Part shown: positions 17,208 to 25,925 of the stretch, one piece after another
Numbering within the stretch: position 1 is the stretch's first letter
How the letters are laid out: each line of letters starts with the position of its first letter
DNA from: Lachnospiraceae bacterium
GTDB taxonomy: Bacteria; Bacillota; Clostridia; Lachnospirales; Lachnospiraceae
Direction: 5' to 3'
Assembly (NCBI GenBank): GCA_014804675.1
Contig: JAAUZH010000024.1
Location: 1-57,754 of the forward strand
DNA length: 57,754 nucleotides
Translations under genes and position numbers: made by a program
The notes under the pieces: generated by a model
Databases searched by the model: none
What the model saw: only the letters and a program-made list of their open reading frames with translations
Told to the model about the DNA's origin: nothing

Positions 17208-18119
17208 ATGGATTATGTATTAAAGACAGAAAATATCACAAAGGTATATGGAACTCATAAAGTCGTGGATCATGTATCTATGCATGTAAAAAAAGGTGCA
17301 ATATATGGCTTTATTGGCAAAAACGGCGCAGGAAAGACCACATTTATGAGAATGGTGACAGGATTAGCAGCTCCTGTGGAAGGGACGATGGAATTATTTG
17401 GTTCTAAAGAGCTGGAAAAACAGCGTCTTCGAATAGGAAGCCTGATTGAGAATCCCGGCGTGTATGGAAATATGACAGCAAAGGAAAACCTGGAGGTAAT
17501 CAGAAGGAACTTTGGTATTGCTGATAGGAAGACAGTAGATGATATGCTGGAATTTGTAGGGTTGACAGGAACAGAAAAGAAAAAAGTAAAAAATTTTTCC
17601 ATGGGCATGAAGCAAAGACTGGGAATTGCAATTTCTCTATTCCGTAATCCGGATTTCTTGATTTTAGATGAGCCAATCAACGGTCTTGATCCGGAAGGAA
17701 TAAAAGAGATCAGGGAATTGCTTTTAAAGCTGAATCAGGAAAGAGAAATTACGATACTGATTTCAAGCCACATTTTAGGCGAGCTTTCCAAAATAGCTAC
17801 CCATTATGGCATTATCAGAGACGGAGTGCTGATTGAAGAATTCGATACAGAAGAGTTGAATGACCGATGCAGACGGTGTCAGAAGATTCTTGTGGATAAT
17901 GAAGGTCTGGCAGCAAATATTCTGGAAGAAAAGCTTCACATCCGTAATTTTGATATTCCACAACAGGGAATTTTACGTATTTTTGAGCAGCTTGACAAGT
18001 TAGAGCAGACTAACAGGGAGTTGATCGTAAACGGTGTGAACATATCAGAGAGCTATTTGGCAGGACAGGACCTGGAAGGTTATTTTATGGAATTATTGGG
18101 AGGCGAGGCAAATGATTAA
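17208..18119 (+). CDS. ABC transporter ATP-binding protein (BcrA-like)
   Basis: A 303-aa ATPase. Walker A GKNGAGKTT (~38-46), signature NFSMGMKQRLGIA (~131-143), Walker B FLILDEPINGLDPEG (~154-168) and the switch His in ISSHILGEL are intact. The length with a ~75-residue C-terminal extension fits the BcrA/lantibiotic-immunity class rather than BceA. It pairs with the permease downstream, whose ATG overlaps its stop by 8 nt, so the two are translationally coupled. Likely role: export or detachment of a cell-envelope-active peptide under control of the flanking two-component proteins. Confidence 0.93.
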   Translation: MDYVLKTENITKVYGTHKVVDHVSMHVKKGAIYGFIGKNGAGKTTFMRMVTGLAAPVEGTMELFGSKELEKQRLRIGSLIENPGVYGNMTAKENLEVIRRNFGIADRKTVDDMLEFVGLTGTEKKKVKNFSMGMKQRLGIAISLFRNPDFLILDEPINGLDPEGIKEIRELLLKLNQEREITILISSHILGELSKIATHYGIIRDGVLIEEFDTEELNDRCRRCQKILVDNEGLAANILEEKLHIRNFDIPQQGILRIFEQLDKLEQTNRELIVNGVNISESYLAGQDLEGYFMELLGGEAND

Positions 18120-18951
18120 TTTATTAAGTGGAGAATTTTATAAATTACAAAAAAGTAAAAGTATATATGTATGTTCTATAGTAATGATAGCTTTTGTATT
18201 ATTTTTCTATGGGCTTTTGATACTAATGGATAAAATCCAGCAGGGAGAAGTGGAAAACGGTTCTATGGAAGTGGTAGTATCAGGAGAAGCAATGGAAGAA
18301 ACTGAGGAAAGTACTGCTTCTATATTTGAGCAGATTGGCATTTTAGATGCACTGCAACAGATGTTTGGAGCTTTTTCGGGTATATTTACCGCTATTTTTG
18401 CAGCAATTTTTGTATATGGAGAATATGGAAACGGGGCTATAAAAAATGTTACTGGAAAAGGTTATGGAAGATGGAAGATTTTTAGTTCCAAATATTTAAT
18501 GACAATATTAGCCTCTATTTTGATGATGATTGTTATGATAATAACTACTCTGTTGTTTGGGGTTGTTTTTAAAGGTACAGAAGAATTAAATGGAGAATTT
18601 TGTAGAAATCTTTGCAGCTATACGGCAATAGAGCTTTTACTTGGGGCGGCATTTGTGGGATTGGTTATTACTATAAATGAATTTTGCAGAAGTTTAGGTG
18701 CTGGAATTGCAATTAGTATTTGCATTATTTGTTTTTCCGACCTGATTACCATGGGTTTTGACCTTGTTTTAAAATACTTCCATTTTAATTTTAAGGTATC
18801 CGATTATTGCCTTTTGTCGTTGATGGCCAACTGCCCTAAGACGAATATGGACGAAAGTTTTGCAGTCCGGACAATTGTTACGGCAGTCCTTTGGATAGTA
18901 TTTACCTTTGGAATCGGAGCATTACACTTTAAGAAAGCAGATATAAAATAG
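18112..18951 (+). CDS. ABC-2 type permease of the BcrA-like system
   Basis: A 279-aa membrane protein with six predicted helices: ~19-38, then after a ~55-residue outer loop rich in Glu/Ser (EEVVSGEAMEETEEST type), helices at ~85-105, ~125-150, ~170-190, ~198-220 and ~252-272. YGEYGNGAIKNVTGKG is typical of ABC-2 permeases of the lantibiotic-immunity type. It overlaps the ATPase gene (ATGATTAA) and is followed 8 nt later by the kinase gene. Transport substrate is not known. Confidence 0.88.
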   Translation: MINLLSGEFYKLQKSKSIYVCSIVMIAFVLFFYGLLILMDKIQQGEVENGSMEVVVSGEAMEETEESTASIFEQIGILDALQQMFGAFSGIFTAIFAAIFVYGEYGNGAIKNVTGKGYGRWKIFSSKYLMTILASILMMIVMIITTLLFGVVFKGTEELNGEFCRNLCSYTAIELLLGAAFVGLVITINEFCRSLGAGIAISICIICFSDLITMGFDLVLKYFHFNFKVSDYCLLSLMANCPKTNMDESFAVRTIVTAVLWIVFTFGIGALHFKKADIK

Positions 18952-18959
18952 GAGACTTT

Positions 18960-19886
18960 ATGCAGGTACAATTGGCAGCAGCAATTATCATATTAATTCT
19001 GGTTGGGACTATTTTATCCTTTCGCTTGTGGTGCTATAGAAAACAAATCCACCATATGAAGGAAGAGCTTGCCCTTATGGAAAAAGAGGATACGAATTAT
19101 CAGCTATCCTCTTTCTGCCCTATAGGGGAAACCGAAGAAGTCATTACAGCAGTTAACAGATTGATGTTGGGCTATAAAGAAGAAGAAAATAAGTTGAAAC
19201 GGGAAAATAAAATTTACAGGGAAAGCATTACCAGTATTTCCCATGATATTCGAACCCCTCTTACTTCTGCTAAGGGCTATCTTCAAATGCTGCAAAAGGG
19301 AAGCATGGAAGAGGAAAAGAAGCTGGAATATGTAAAAATCGTGGAGCAGCGTCTGGATAATGTAACGGATATGCTGAATCAATTATTTGAATATGCACGA
19401 ATCGAAGCAGGAGAAATGAAATTAGAGCCTGAAATATTTCAGGCTGGGAATTTGTTTGCGGAAACCATTTCCATGTTTTACGAAGATTTCTTGAAAAAAA
19501 ACAGCCAGCCAGAAGTAACGATTACCAAAAAGTCCTGTAAAATCAGAGCAGATAAACATGCATTTGTAAGAATCATAGAAAACCTCATTAAAAATGCCCT
19601 GGTCCATGGCACAGACGGATACCAATTATCTCTGACACAAGAAGAAAATACGGTTAAAATCCGGGTTTCTAATCTTACCGACAGCATTGAAGACAAGGAT
19701 ATGGATAAAATATTTGAGCGTTTTTATACTACAGATCAATCCAGAAGCAGAAAAACAACGGGCTTAGGGCTGGCAATTGTAAAACGATTTACTATTCAGA
19801 TGGGAGGAACTGTAAAGGCAGATTTGGAGAAAAGAAGGTTTACAATAGAAATTTGTATTCCTCTTGTTTTAGATGAAAATATTTAA
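18960..19886 (+). CDS. Sensor histidine kinase of the ABC module
   Basis: A 308-aa kinase with one N-terminal helix (~4-24), no substantial extracellular domain, HisKA motif SISHDIRTPLTSAKG (~97-111) and ATPase motifs ENLIKNALVHG (N box), IFERFYTTDQSRSRKTTGLGLAIVK. A kinase with almost no outer domain suggests intramembrane sensing, perhaps by reading the state of the adjacent ABC permease, as known for BceS-type kinases. GGAGACTTT precedes the start. It completes the regulator-ATPase-permease-kinase set and is followed by a strong terminator. Confidence 0.92.
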   Translation: MQVQLAAAIIILILVGTILSFRLWCYRKQIHHMKEELALMEKEDTNYQLSSFCPIGETEEVITAVNRLMLGYKEEENKLKRENKIYRESITSISHDIRTPLTSAKGYLQMLQKGSMEEEKKLEYVKIVEQRLDNVTDMLNQLFEYARIEAGEMKLEPEIFQAGNLFAETISMFYEDFLKKNSQPEVTITKKSCKIRADKHAFVRIIENLIKNALVHGTDGYQLSLTQEENTVKIRVSNLTDSIEDKDMDKIFERFYTTDQSRSRKTTGLGLAIVKRFTIQMGGTVKADLEKRRFTIEICIPLVLDENI

Positions 19887-19901
19887 AATTATTTTAAATA
19901 G

Positions 19902-19933
19902 CTGACAGAAACGTTTTCTGTCAGAATTTTTTT
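19902..19933 (+). terminator. Rho-independent terminator after the kinase
   Basis: CTGACAGAAA (19902-19911) pairs with TTTCTGTCAG (19915-19924), followed by AATTTTTTTAT. Confidence 0.92.
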
Positions 19934-20034
19934 ATATTTAGAGAAAACTTAGAGACTCTTATGTTATCCTGTGAAAGAATCGAGGGAGAAAAAATTTGAC
20001 TTATCAGAGAAAAAGTCAGGCAAAAGGAGGAAGC

Positions 20035-22473
20035 ATGAAAAAAATTAAGAACTTAGCAAAAAGAGGAACGGCTTTATTGCTGGCAGTTATGGTATTATTG
20101 CTTGCCGGGTGTGGAAGCAAGGATTCTGGCACAAATGAGAGTTCTGAAAACGAAAATAAGGAAAGTAAAGAGCAAACGGAAAGCAATGCCAAGGGAAGAT
20201 ATATGGAGTCGGATTTGACATTACCGGAAGGTGTCTTGTCTATTTTGGATATGAAAAAACTGGAAGATGGTTCCATAGGTCTTTTGGATAGTGAAAAAGG
20301 AACTTTCGTATCGAAAGACGGAGGAGAAACCTGGGAGCTTAAGGATACATATTTATTGGATAACATGGAAGAAGGCACCTATGTCTTTCAAGCTGTTATG
20401 GGAGAGGATGGAAGTTATTTTGTAAAATATTGGAAGGACACAGAAGAAGGCAATTATATTATTGATGAAAACGATGCTATGACTGATACAGATTCCATAA
20501 TAATTGAAGGAGAAGAAGCCGCAGGTGCATTGGAAGATATCAATTCTTCATTTCGTCTTTTGTATATTGACAAGGATGGAAATGGAATGCCCATAAATAC
20601 ACCGGAGTATGTAGACAGCATTGGTATGTTATCCGATGGAACCCTTTTGGCTTCTGTGGAAAATAAAGTATATATTGTGGACAAAGATTCCGGGAATTTT
20701 ACAGATTTCTGTGAAGTAGATGACGGAATCGAATATGTGCAGCAAATAGGAAACATTTTGTATTTTGTCAGTTCAAAAATCGAACAGTATGATTTAGAGA
20801 CAAAAACCTTTATAGAAGATCCGGTGTTGGATGATTTTTCTGCAGGAAAATTTTCCAAAATAGATGGAGCCTATGATACGGGTGGACCAAAATCAATTCT
20901 GCTTTGTGAAGGAGATGAAGAAAATTCCATATTTATTGCATGTTCCGATGGTTTGTATCGCCATGTAGTAGGCGGAAATGTAATAGAAGAGATTATGAAA
21001 GGAAGCCTTTCTTCCTTAGGAGATCCCTCCTGCTCTCTTTTGAATATGATAAGAAAAGAAAACGGGGAATTTCTGATTGCCTATCTTAAGTTTTCTTCCA
21101 CAAGTGAAATCCTGATAAAAAATTATGTTTATGACAGTCAGGCGGCAGCTATTCCGGAGAAGCTTTTGAAGATTTACAGCTTAGAAGAAAACAGTATGAT
21201 TCAGCAGGCAGTTTCAGAATTTCAAAAGAATAATTCGGAAATTTATATTGAATATGAAATAGGGATGACGGAAGGAAGCGGCATGACCAAAGAGGATGCC
21301 ATTCGAAACCTGAATACACAAATACTCAGTGGAGAAGGTCCCGACATCATCTTATTAGACGGCATGCCGGTTCAATCATACATGGAAAAAGGAATTTTAG
21401 CAGATTTAAGTGAAATGCTTACAAAAGATTTTGGACAGGATGACTTTTTTGAAAATATAGTAAATAGCTATAAAAAGGGAGATAGCATTTATGCAATTCC
21501 CAGCAGATTCCAGATTCCGGTTTTATATACAGAAAAAACCATTGCTGATAGAATTATAGATTTAACTACATTAGCAGATGAGGTAGAAAAGCTTCGGAAT
21601 GAAAAAGAAACCGGAACGATTACCGGCTCCTTCAATGAAACTGAAACGTTAAATAAGCTTTTTGATGTAAATGCCCCTGCCTGGATGGCAGAGGATGGTA
21701 CAATCAAGAAGGAAGAATTAACCATATTTTTAAATCAGGCAAAAAGAATTTATGAAGCTGAACAGAAGGGTATTACCAGCGAAGAAGGAAAGGAACATGA
21801 GGAGTCTGCAGCTTCTGCGGAAGAGTATTTAGGAAAGGATTATTACCTAAAGGCTGTAAATAACGCGTTGGAGTATTTGGAAAATAAACAAGGAATACGC
21901 TTTGGCAGAAGCAGCTGTGTTTCTTCCGCTTATATGGATTATTCCATGATTACTTCCGTTTTAGATAAAAAAGAAAACGAACAGGAAATCAAACTGCTGC
22001 CGGGTCAGAAGGGAAATGTATTTGTTCCTGTTTCTGTCATAGGAGTCTGTGAAAACAGCTCTTCTAAGGAACTGGCCACAAATTTTGTTTCTTATCTGTT
22101 GTCAGAGGAATTGCAGGCTATGTCAATTGACACAGGTTATCCTATAAACAAAAAAGCATTTTCTGATTCTCTCATAAGCCCATACGAAAGCCGGGAGGAA
22201 GAAAAAGAAATAGGATTTTCTATGGCATGGTCATATGTAGATGAAGAAACAGGTAAAGAAAACATTGGCGATTTACAGGTTTTATGGATTGATGAAGAAA
22301 GACAGCAGAGGCTGGAAGAGATAGTTGCATCTTTGGACACACCGACTCTTACAGATACCACTATAAAGGATGTGATACTTGAGTTAGGACCGGCTGCCTT
22401 AAATGGGGAAAAGTCCGTAGAAGATGTAGCAGGCGAAATCATCAACAAAGTACAGATTTATCTTTCTGAATAA
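20035..22473 (+). CDS. Lipoprotein: beta-propeller-like domain fused to a solute-binding domain
   Basis: An 812-aa lipoprotein. The signal peptide ends in VLLLAGCGS (lipobox Cys near residue 24) and a Ser/Glu-rich linker follows. Residues ~50-390 form beta-rich repeats including SKDGGETWE, an Asp-box as in sialidase/BNR propellers. Residues ~395-800 read as a family-1 extracellular solute-binding protein: QQAVSEFQKNNSEIYIEY, NTQILSGEGPDIILLDG, YMEKGILADLSEML and YAIPSRFQIPVLYTEK. AAAAGGAGG lies before ATG 20035. It heads an operon with two sugar-type permeases, so it probably delivers a ligand to them; the propeller may bind a partner or glycan. Such a fusion is nearly twice the length of a normal binding protein. 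Confidence 0.82.
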   Translation: MKKIKNLAKRGTALLLAVMVLLLAGCGSKDSGTNESSENENKESKEQTESNAKGRYMESDLTLPEGVLSILDMKKLEDGSIGLLDSEKGTFVSKDGGETWELKDTYLLDNMEEGTYVFQAVMGEDGSYFVKYWKDTEEGNYIIDENDAMTDTDSIIIEGEEAAGALEDINSSFRLLYIDKDGNGMPINTPEYVDSIGMLSDGTLLASVENKVYIVDKDSGNFTDFCEVDDGIEYVQQIGNILYFVSSKIEQYDLETKTFIEDPVLDDFSAGKFSKIDGAYDTGGPKSILLCEGDEENSIFIACSDGLYRHVVGGNVIEEIMKGSLSSLGDPSCSLLNMIRKENGEFLIAYLKFSSTSEILIKNYVYDSQAAAIPEKLLKIYSLEENSMIQQAVSEFQKNNSEIYIEYEIGMTEGSGMTKEDAIRNLNTQILSGEGPDIILLDGMPVQSYMEKGILADLSEMLTKDFGQDDFFENIVNSYKKGDSIYAIPSRFQIPVLYTEKTIADRIIDLTTLADEVEKLRNEKETGTITGSFNETETLNKLFDVNAPAWMAEDGTIKKEELTIFLNQAKRIYEAEQKGITSEEGKEHEESAASAEEYLGKDYYLKAVNNALEYLENKQGIRFGRSSCVSSAYMDYSMITSVLDKKENEQEIKLLPGQKGNVFVPVSVIGVCENSSSKELATNFVSYLLSEELQAMSIDTGYPINKKAFSDSLISPYESREEEKEIGFSMAWSYVDEETGKENIGDLQVLWIDEERQQRLEEIVASLDTPTLTDTTIKDVILELGPAALNGEKSVEDVAGEIINKVQIYLSE

Positions 22474-22488
22474 ATCAGAAATAAAATA

Positions 22489-22518
22489 AACGGTCGCCGG
22501 CTGATGCCGGCGGCCGTT
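22489..22518 (+). promoter_or_regulatory. GC-rich intercistronic hairpin
   Basis: AACGGTCGCCGGC (22489-22501) pairs with GCCGGCGGCCGTT (22506-22518) around a 4-nt loop, with no T-run. It lies between the binding-protein gene and the permeases and probably acts as an RNA-stability element or attenuator giving more binding protein than permease. Confidence 0.7.
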
Positions 22519-22540
22519 CAATAAAAAGAAAGTCATTACT

Positions 22541-23482
22541 ATGAAAGCTTATAAAAATATATCACATAAAAAAAGAAAAGAGGCTGTAACAGCATTGCTG
22601 TTCCTGCTTCCAAGTCTTTTAGGAGTAAGTATTTTTATATTGGCCCCCTTTTTAGACGTCGTACGTCGTTCTTTTTTAACAGCTGTAACAGGGGATTTTA
22701 CGGGAATCGAAAATTATAAACTGATATTTCACAATCAGGCATTTTTGTTGGCAGCAAAAAATACGGTTTCTTTTGCGGCAGTCTGTCTCCCTCTTTTAAT
22801 TATCCTCTCCCTGCTTATAGCAGTGCCTTTAAGCAGGATGAAACAAGTGCAGTTCTTAAAATCCACTTATTTATTTCCAATGGCGGTTCCGGCGGCTACG
22901 GTGGTGCTCATATGGAAAATGCTTTTTCACAAGCAGGGAATCCTGAATGCCCTTTTAGTAAAATGGGGAGGAACATCCATTGATTTTATGGGAAGCAATA
23001 TGGCTTTCTGGGTGCTTGTCATCAGTTATATCTGGAAAAATTTGGGATATACGGTTATTTTATGGCTGGCAGGAATCCTCAGTATTTCAGAATCTATATT
23101 AGAAGCGGCAAGGGTGGATGGCGCCAGTGAGAGGGTCTGTTTTTGGAAAATAATCCTGCCCAACTTAAAGCCTACTTTATATACCATTACGGTATTATCT
23201 TTTTTAAATTCCTTTAAGGTATTTCGGGAGGCTTATCTGGTAGCAGGTTCTTACCCCCACGAAAGTATGTATTTGCTGCAGCATTTGTTTAACAATTGGT
23301 TTTTGAACCTGGAACTGGATAAAATGGCAGCAGCAGCAGTATTTCTTGCAATTGTCTTAACCGGTTTTATTTTATTACTACAATTTTTGTGGAATGAAAG
23401 AGATGAAAGGCCGAAAAAAATAAGAAAAAAGGTTAGATGTCATAATGTTTTCCATTCAATTTTCAAGAAAGAAATTCAATAA
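22541..23482 (+). CDS. Sugar-type ABC permease (MalF/UgpA-like)
   Basis: A 313-aa integral membrane permease with six helices. The cytosolic EAA loop is ILEAARVDGASERVCFWKII (near residues 185-205), the ATPase-coupling motif of family-1 importers, and it ends with a basic tail (KKIRKKVRCHN). The ribosome binding site is weak (AAAGAAAG), and a hairpin precedes it, fitting lower expression than the binding protein. Its last 38 nt overlap the next permease gene in a different frame. No ATPase gene accompanies it; a shared MsmX-like ATPase from elsewhere would be needed. Confidence 0.92.
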   Translation: MKAYKNISHKKRKEAVTALLFLLPSLLGVSIFILAPFLDVVRRSFLTAVTGDFTGIENYKLIFHNQAFLLAAKNTVSFAAVCLPLLIILSLLIAVPLSRMKQVQFLKSTYLFPMAVPAATVVLIWKMLFHKQGILNALLVKWGGTSIDFMGSNMAFWVLVISYIWKNLGYTVILWLAGILSISESILEAARVDGASERVCFWKIILPNLKPTLYTITVLSFLNSFKVFREAYLVAGSYPHESMYLLQHLFNNWFLNLELDKMAAAAVFLAIVLTGFILLLQFLWNERDERPKKIRKKVRCHNVFHSIFKKEIQ

Positions 23483-24314
23483 CGCAGCAAGGGGTATCCT
23501 GCTTGGCAGCATAGGGCTTATTATCTGCCTTCCGGTATATTTGTTATTTATGGGTTCCTTTAAAGGGCTGGCAGAATTAAAAGAAAATCTGATGCCCATT
23601 CTGACGGAAGCAGGGGGAAAGGCAGAATTTGGCCTGTTTCCCCAATATCCTACTTTTCGGAATTATCTGGAATTGCTTTTTGATAAGCCGGATTTTTATG
23701 TGGTTTTTTTTAATTCCATGAAAATTGTTTTTATTACTCTGGCAGGGCAGCTTTTAGCAGGAGTGCCGGCGGCCTGGGCCTTTGCAAGATTCCGTTTTTT
23801 TGGAAAAAATGTATTGTTTACTTTTTATATTATTTTGATGATGATGCCCTTTCAGGTCACGATGCTTTCCAACTATTTAGTATTAAATAATTTGGGGCTT
23901 ATCAATACAAATTGGTCTATTATTTTACCCGGCATTTTTTCCACGTTTCCGGTATTTTTGATTTATCGCTCCTTTTCCGATATTCCCAAAGGGCTGCTGG
24001 AAGCAGCCAGAATAGATGGGGCGGGAGAATGGCAGCTTTTCATAGGGATTGGACTTCCTCTTGGCTCTACCGGAATCCTATCGGCATTTGTACTGGGATT
24101 TTTGGAATATTTCAGCCTGATTGAACAGCCGCTAGCTTTTTTAAAGGATAAGAATTTATGGCCCCTATCCTTGTATCTGCCGGAAATCGGTTTGGAAGAA
24201 GCGGGATATGCGTTTGCTGCTTCTGTGGTGGCATTGATACCGGCAATATTTGTATTTTTGCTGGGACAGGATTATTTGGAGAAGGGGATTGTTGCTTCTG
24301 CCATGAAGGAGTGA
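23445..24314 (+). CDS. Sugar-type ABC permease (MalG-like)
   Basis: A 289-aa second permease subunit. The EAA loop is LLEAARIDGAGEWQLFIGIG (near residues 182-201). Helices are visible at ~18-38, ~96-116, ~125-150, ~158-175, ~205-225 and ~255-275. GVPAAWAFARFRF and MMMPFQVTMLSNYLVLNNLG are typical of MalG/LacG homologues. It begins 38 nt inside the upstream permease gene, consistent with translational coupling. With that subunit it would form the membrane channel of an importer driven by an unlinked ATPase. Confidence 0.92.
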   Translation: MFSIQFSRKKFNNAARGILLGSIGLIICLPVYLLFMGSFKGLAELKENLMPILTEAGGKAEFGLFPQYPTFRNYLELLFDKPDFYVVFFNSMKIVFITLAGQLLAGVPAAWAFARFRFFGKNVLFTFYIILMMMPFQVTMLSNYLVLNNLGLINTNWSIILPGIFSTFPVFLIYRSFSDIPKGLLEAARIDGAGEWQLFIGIGLPLGSTGILSAFVLGFLEYFSLIEQPLAFLKDKNLWPLSLYLPEIGLEEAGYAFAASVVALIPAIFVFLLGQDYLEKGIVASAMKE

Positions 24315-24326
24315 GATTGTAAAATT

Positions 24327-25925
24327 ATGAGTGAGAAAATAAGGAAATTTTTGTGTGACTGGAAGTCTGGCAATAGAGCACAGGGGAAGGTGCTGAAAGC
24401 AGCCATTTGGTTTTTTCTTGTTCTTTTTGTTTGCGGATTGATATCCAGAGGAATGTATGGAGCGATGCTGCCAAGAGTAGAGGTGGAAAGTCCTGGAAGA
24501 ATATATTTGAACCACAAGGTGGAGGCAGAAGGAAAGGTGGTGGAAAATAAGAAAACGGCTGTGTTAGCAGAAACAGGCATACGGATAGAAGCCGTTTTGG
24601 TAAAGGAAGGGCAAAGTGTAAAAAAGGATGAGCCTTTGGTGCAGCTGGACCTTAGTGATTTAGAGGATTTAATAGAAGATAAAGAAATCGAGATTGAAAA
24701 GAACAGAATACAAATCGAGACTATGGAAAAAAATGAAGCATTGGCAGCAAATGAAAAGGCTGTGAACCAAAAAAGAGCCAATGAGGATTACGAAAGTGCC
24801 AGACAAAAAGGAGATATCAGTCTGGGGGAAATTCAGGATAAATTAAATGAGGCGAAGGCGGAGAGAGAAAAGCTTCCTTCACAAAAAGAATATGTAACGG
24901 CTGCAATGAAACAGGATGAAGAATATCAGGCTATGTTGGGAAGCCTGGAAGAAAAGAAAAAACAGCTTGAGGATTTAAAGTCTAAAGAAGCGGCGTCAGA
25001 GGAAGAAAAAGAGGAGAAAAAGAAGACAATGGAGGATTTACGGACAGATATAGCAGAATCCAGAGCCGCATTGTCAAGTTATAAGGAAAAACAGACAGCG
25101 GTTTTCCAGCAAGAATGGGAAACGAAGAAAGCCCAGTTAGACCAGAATATTAGTGACTATGAAAAAGAAAGCAGACAAGCTTCCATGCAAAAGGATGAGG
25201 ATATACGTTCTGCAGGCAGAGTCGTGGAGGATGCAAATATGGAAACGGCAGCAGACAGTTCTCTGGAACTTGCAAGGCTGGAAAAAAGAGAACTGGAAAA
25301 ACAATTGAATACCTATAAGAAAATCAAAGAAGAAGGCGGAAAAATTCTTGCTCCTGTAGAAGGAGATATTATAGAAATTCATGCTGTTGAGGGCGATAGA
25401 ACCGGTGACAGTGCGCTTCTGCATATGACTGACAGAGAGGAAGGATACCGTTTTCAGGCGGAAATTTCAAAAGGAAATAAAAAATATGTACAATTAGGGG
25501 ACTTGGCGGAAGTGGAGCTTGGTTCCGATCAGGGAACTTTATCGGATATTCCCGTAGAAACAATTGAGGAAAGCAAGGAGCAGAAAGATACTTACATCCT
25601 TTCTTTTCCCGTAACAAAAGAAATGGCAAATTTAGGAGATACCGGTATTATGAGGATAATAGTAAGCGGAGAAGAAAAAAAGCTTTGCGTGCCTTTGTCA
25701 GCGATTCATAGTGATGGACAGCAAAATTATGTATTTTCGGCATCTATCAAAAAAACCATTCTGGGGGAAGAATTAAAAGTAGTAAGACATAATGTGACCA
25801 TATTGGATAAAAATGAAACCTATGCGGCAATTGATCAAGGAAGCATTTCGGAGGAGGATAAGATTATCGTAAGCTCAACCAAACAAATTGAAAAAGGCGA
25901 TACTGTTCGCCTTTCAGAAGAATGA
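24327..25925 (+). CDS. HlyD-like periplasmic adaptor (membrane fusion) protein
   Basis: A 532-aa protein: one N-terminal membrane helix (~25-45), first lipoyl/biotinyl-like half (KTAVLAETGIRIEAVLVKEG, ~75-95, with DEPLVQLD), a long Glu/Lys-rich coiled coil (~100-340), a second half (ILAPVEGDIIEIHAVEGDR) and a beta-barrel C-terminal region. This is the layout of HlyD/MacA-type adaptors that link ABC or RND exporters to the outside; in Gram-positives they partner MacB-like permeases. The ribosome binding site is distant (AAGGAG ~15 nt upstream). Its stop codon overlaps the next start (ATGA). The pairing with sugar-type import permeases in one operon is unusual. Confidence 0.85.
   Translation: MSEKIRKFLCDWKSGNRAQGKVLKAAIWFFLVLFVCGLISRGMYGAMLPRVEVESPGRIYLNHKVEAEGKVVENKKTAVLAETGIRIEAVLVKEGQSVKKDEPLVQLDLSDLEDLIEDKEIEIEKNRIQIETMEKNEALAANEKAVNQKRANEDYESARQKGDISLGEIQDKLNEAKAEREKLPSQKEYVTAAMKQDEEYQAMLGSLEEKKKQLEDLKSKEAASEEEKEEKKKTMEDLRTDIAESRAALSSYKEKQTAVFQQEWETKKAQLDQNISDYEKESRQASMQKDEDIRSAGRVVEDANMETAADSSLELARLEKRELEKQLNTYKKIKEEGGKILAPVEGDIIEIHAVEGDRTGDSALLHMTDREEGYRFQAEISKGNKKYVQLGDLAEVELGSDQGTLSDIPVETIEESKEQKDTYILSFPVTKEMANLGDTGIMRIIVSGEEKKLCVPLSAIHSDGQQNYVFSASIKKTILGEELKVVRHNVTILDKNETYAAIDQGSISEEDKIIVSSTKQIEKGDTVRLSEE

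Noticed and set aside
16369..19886. A BceAB-type transporter
   Set aside because: The permease is ~280 aa with six helices and no ~200-aa extracellular domain, so the pair is BcrAB/lantibiotic-immunity-like rather than BceAB.
17060..19990. Shared regulator-binding motif before the ABC genes and before the solute-binding gene
   Set aside because: Both regions contain AAACTT and CTT-rich stretches, but I could not align a convincing repeated site by eye.
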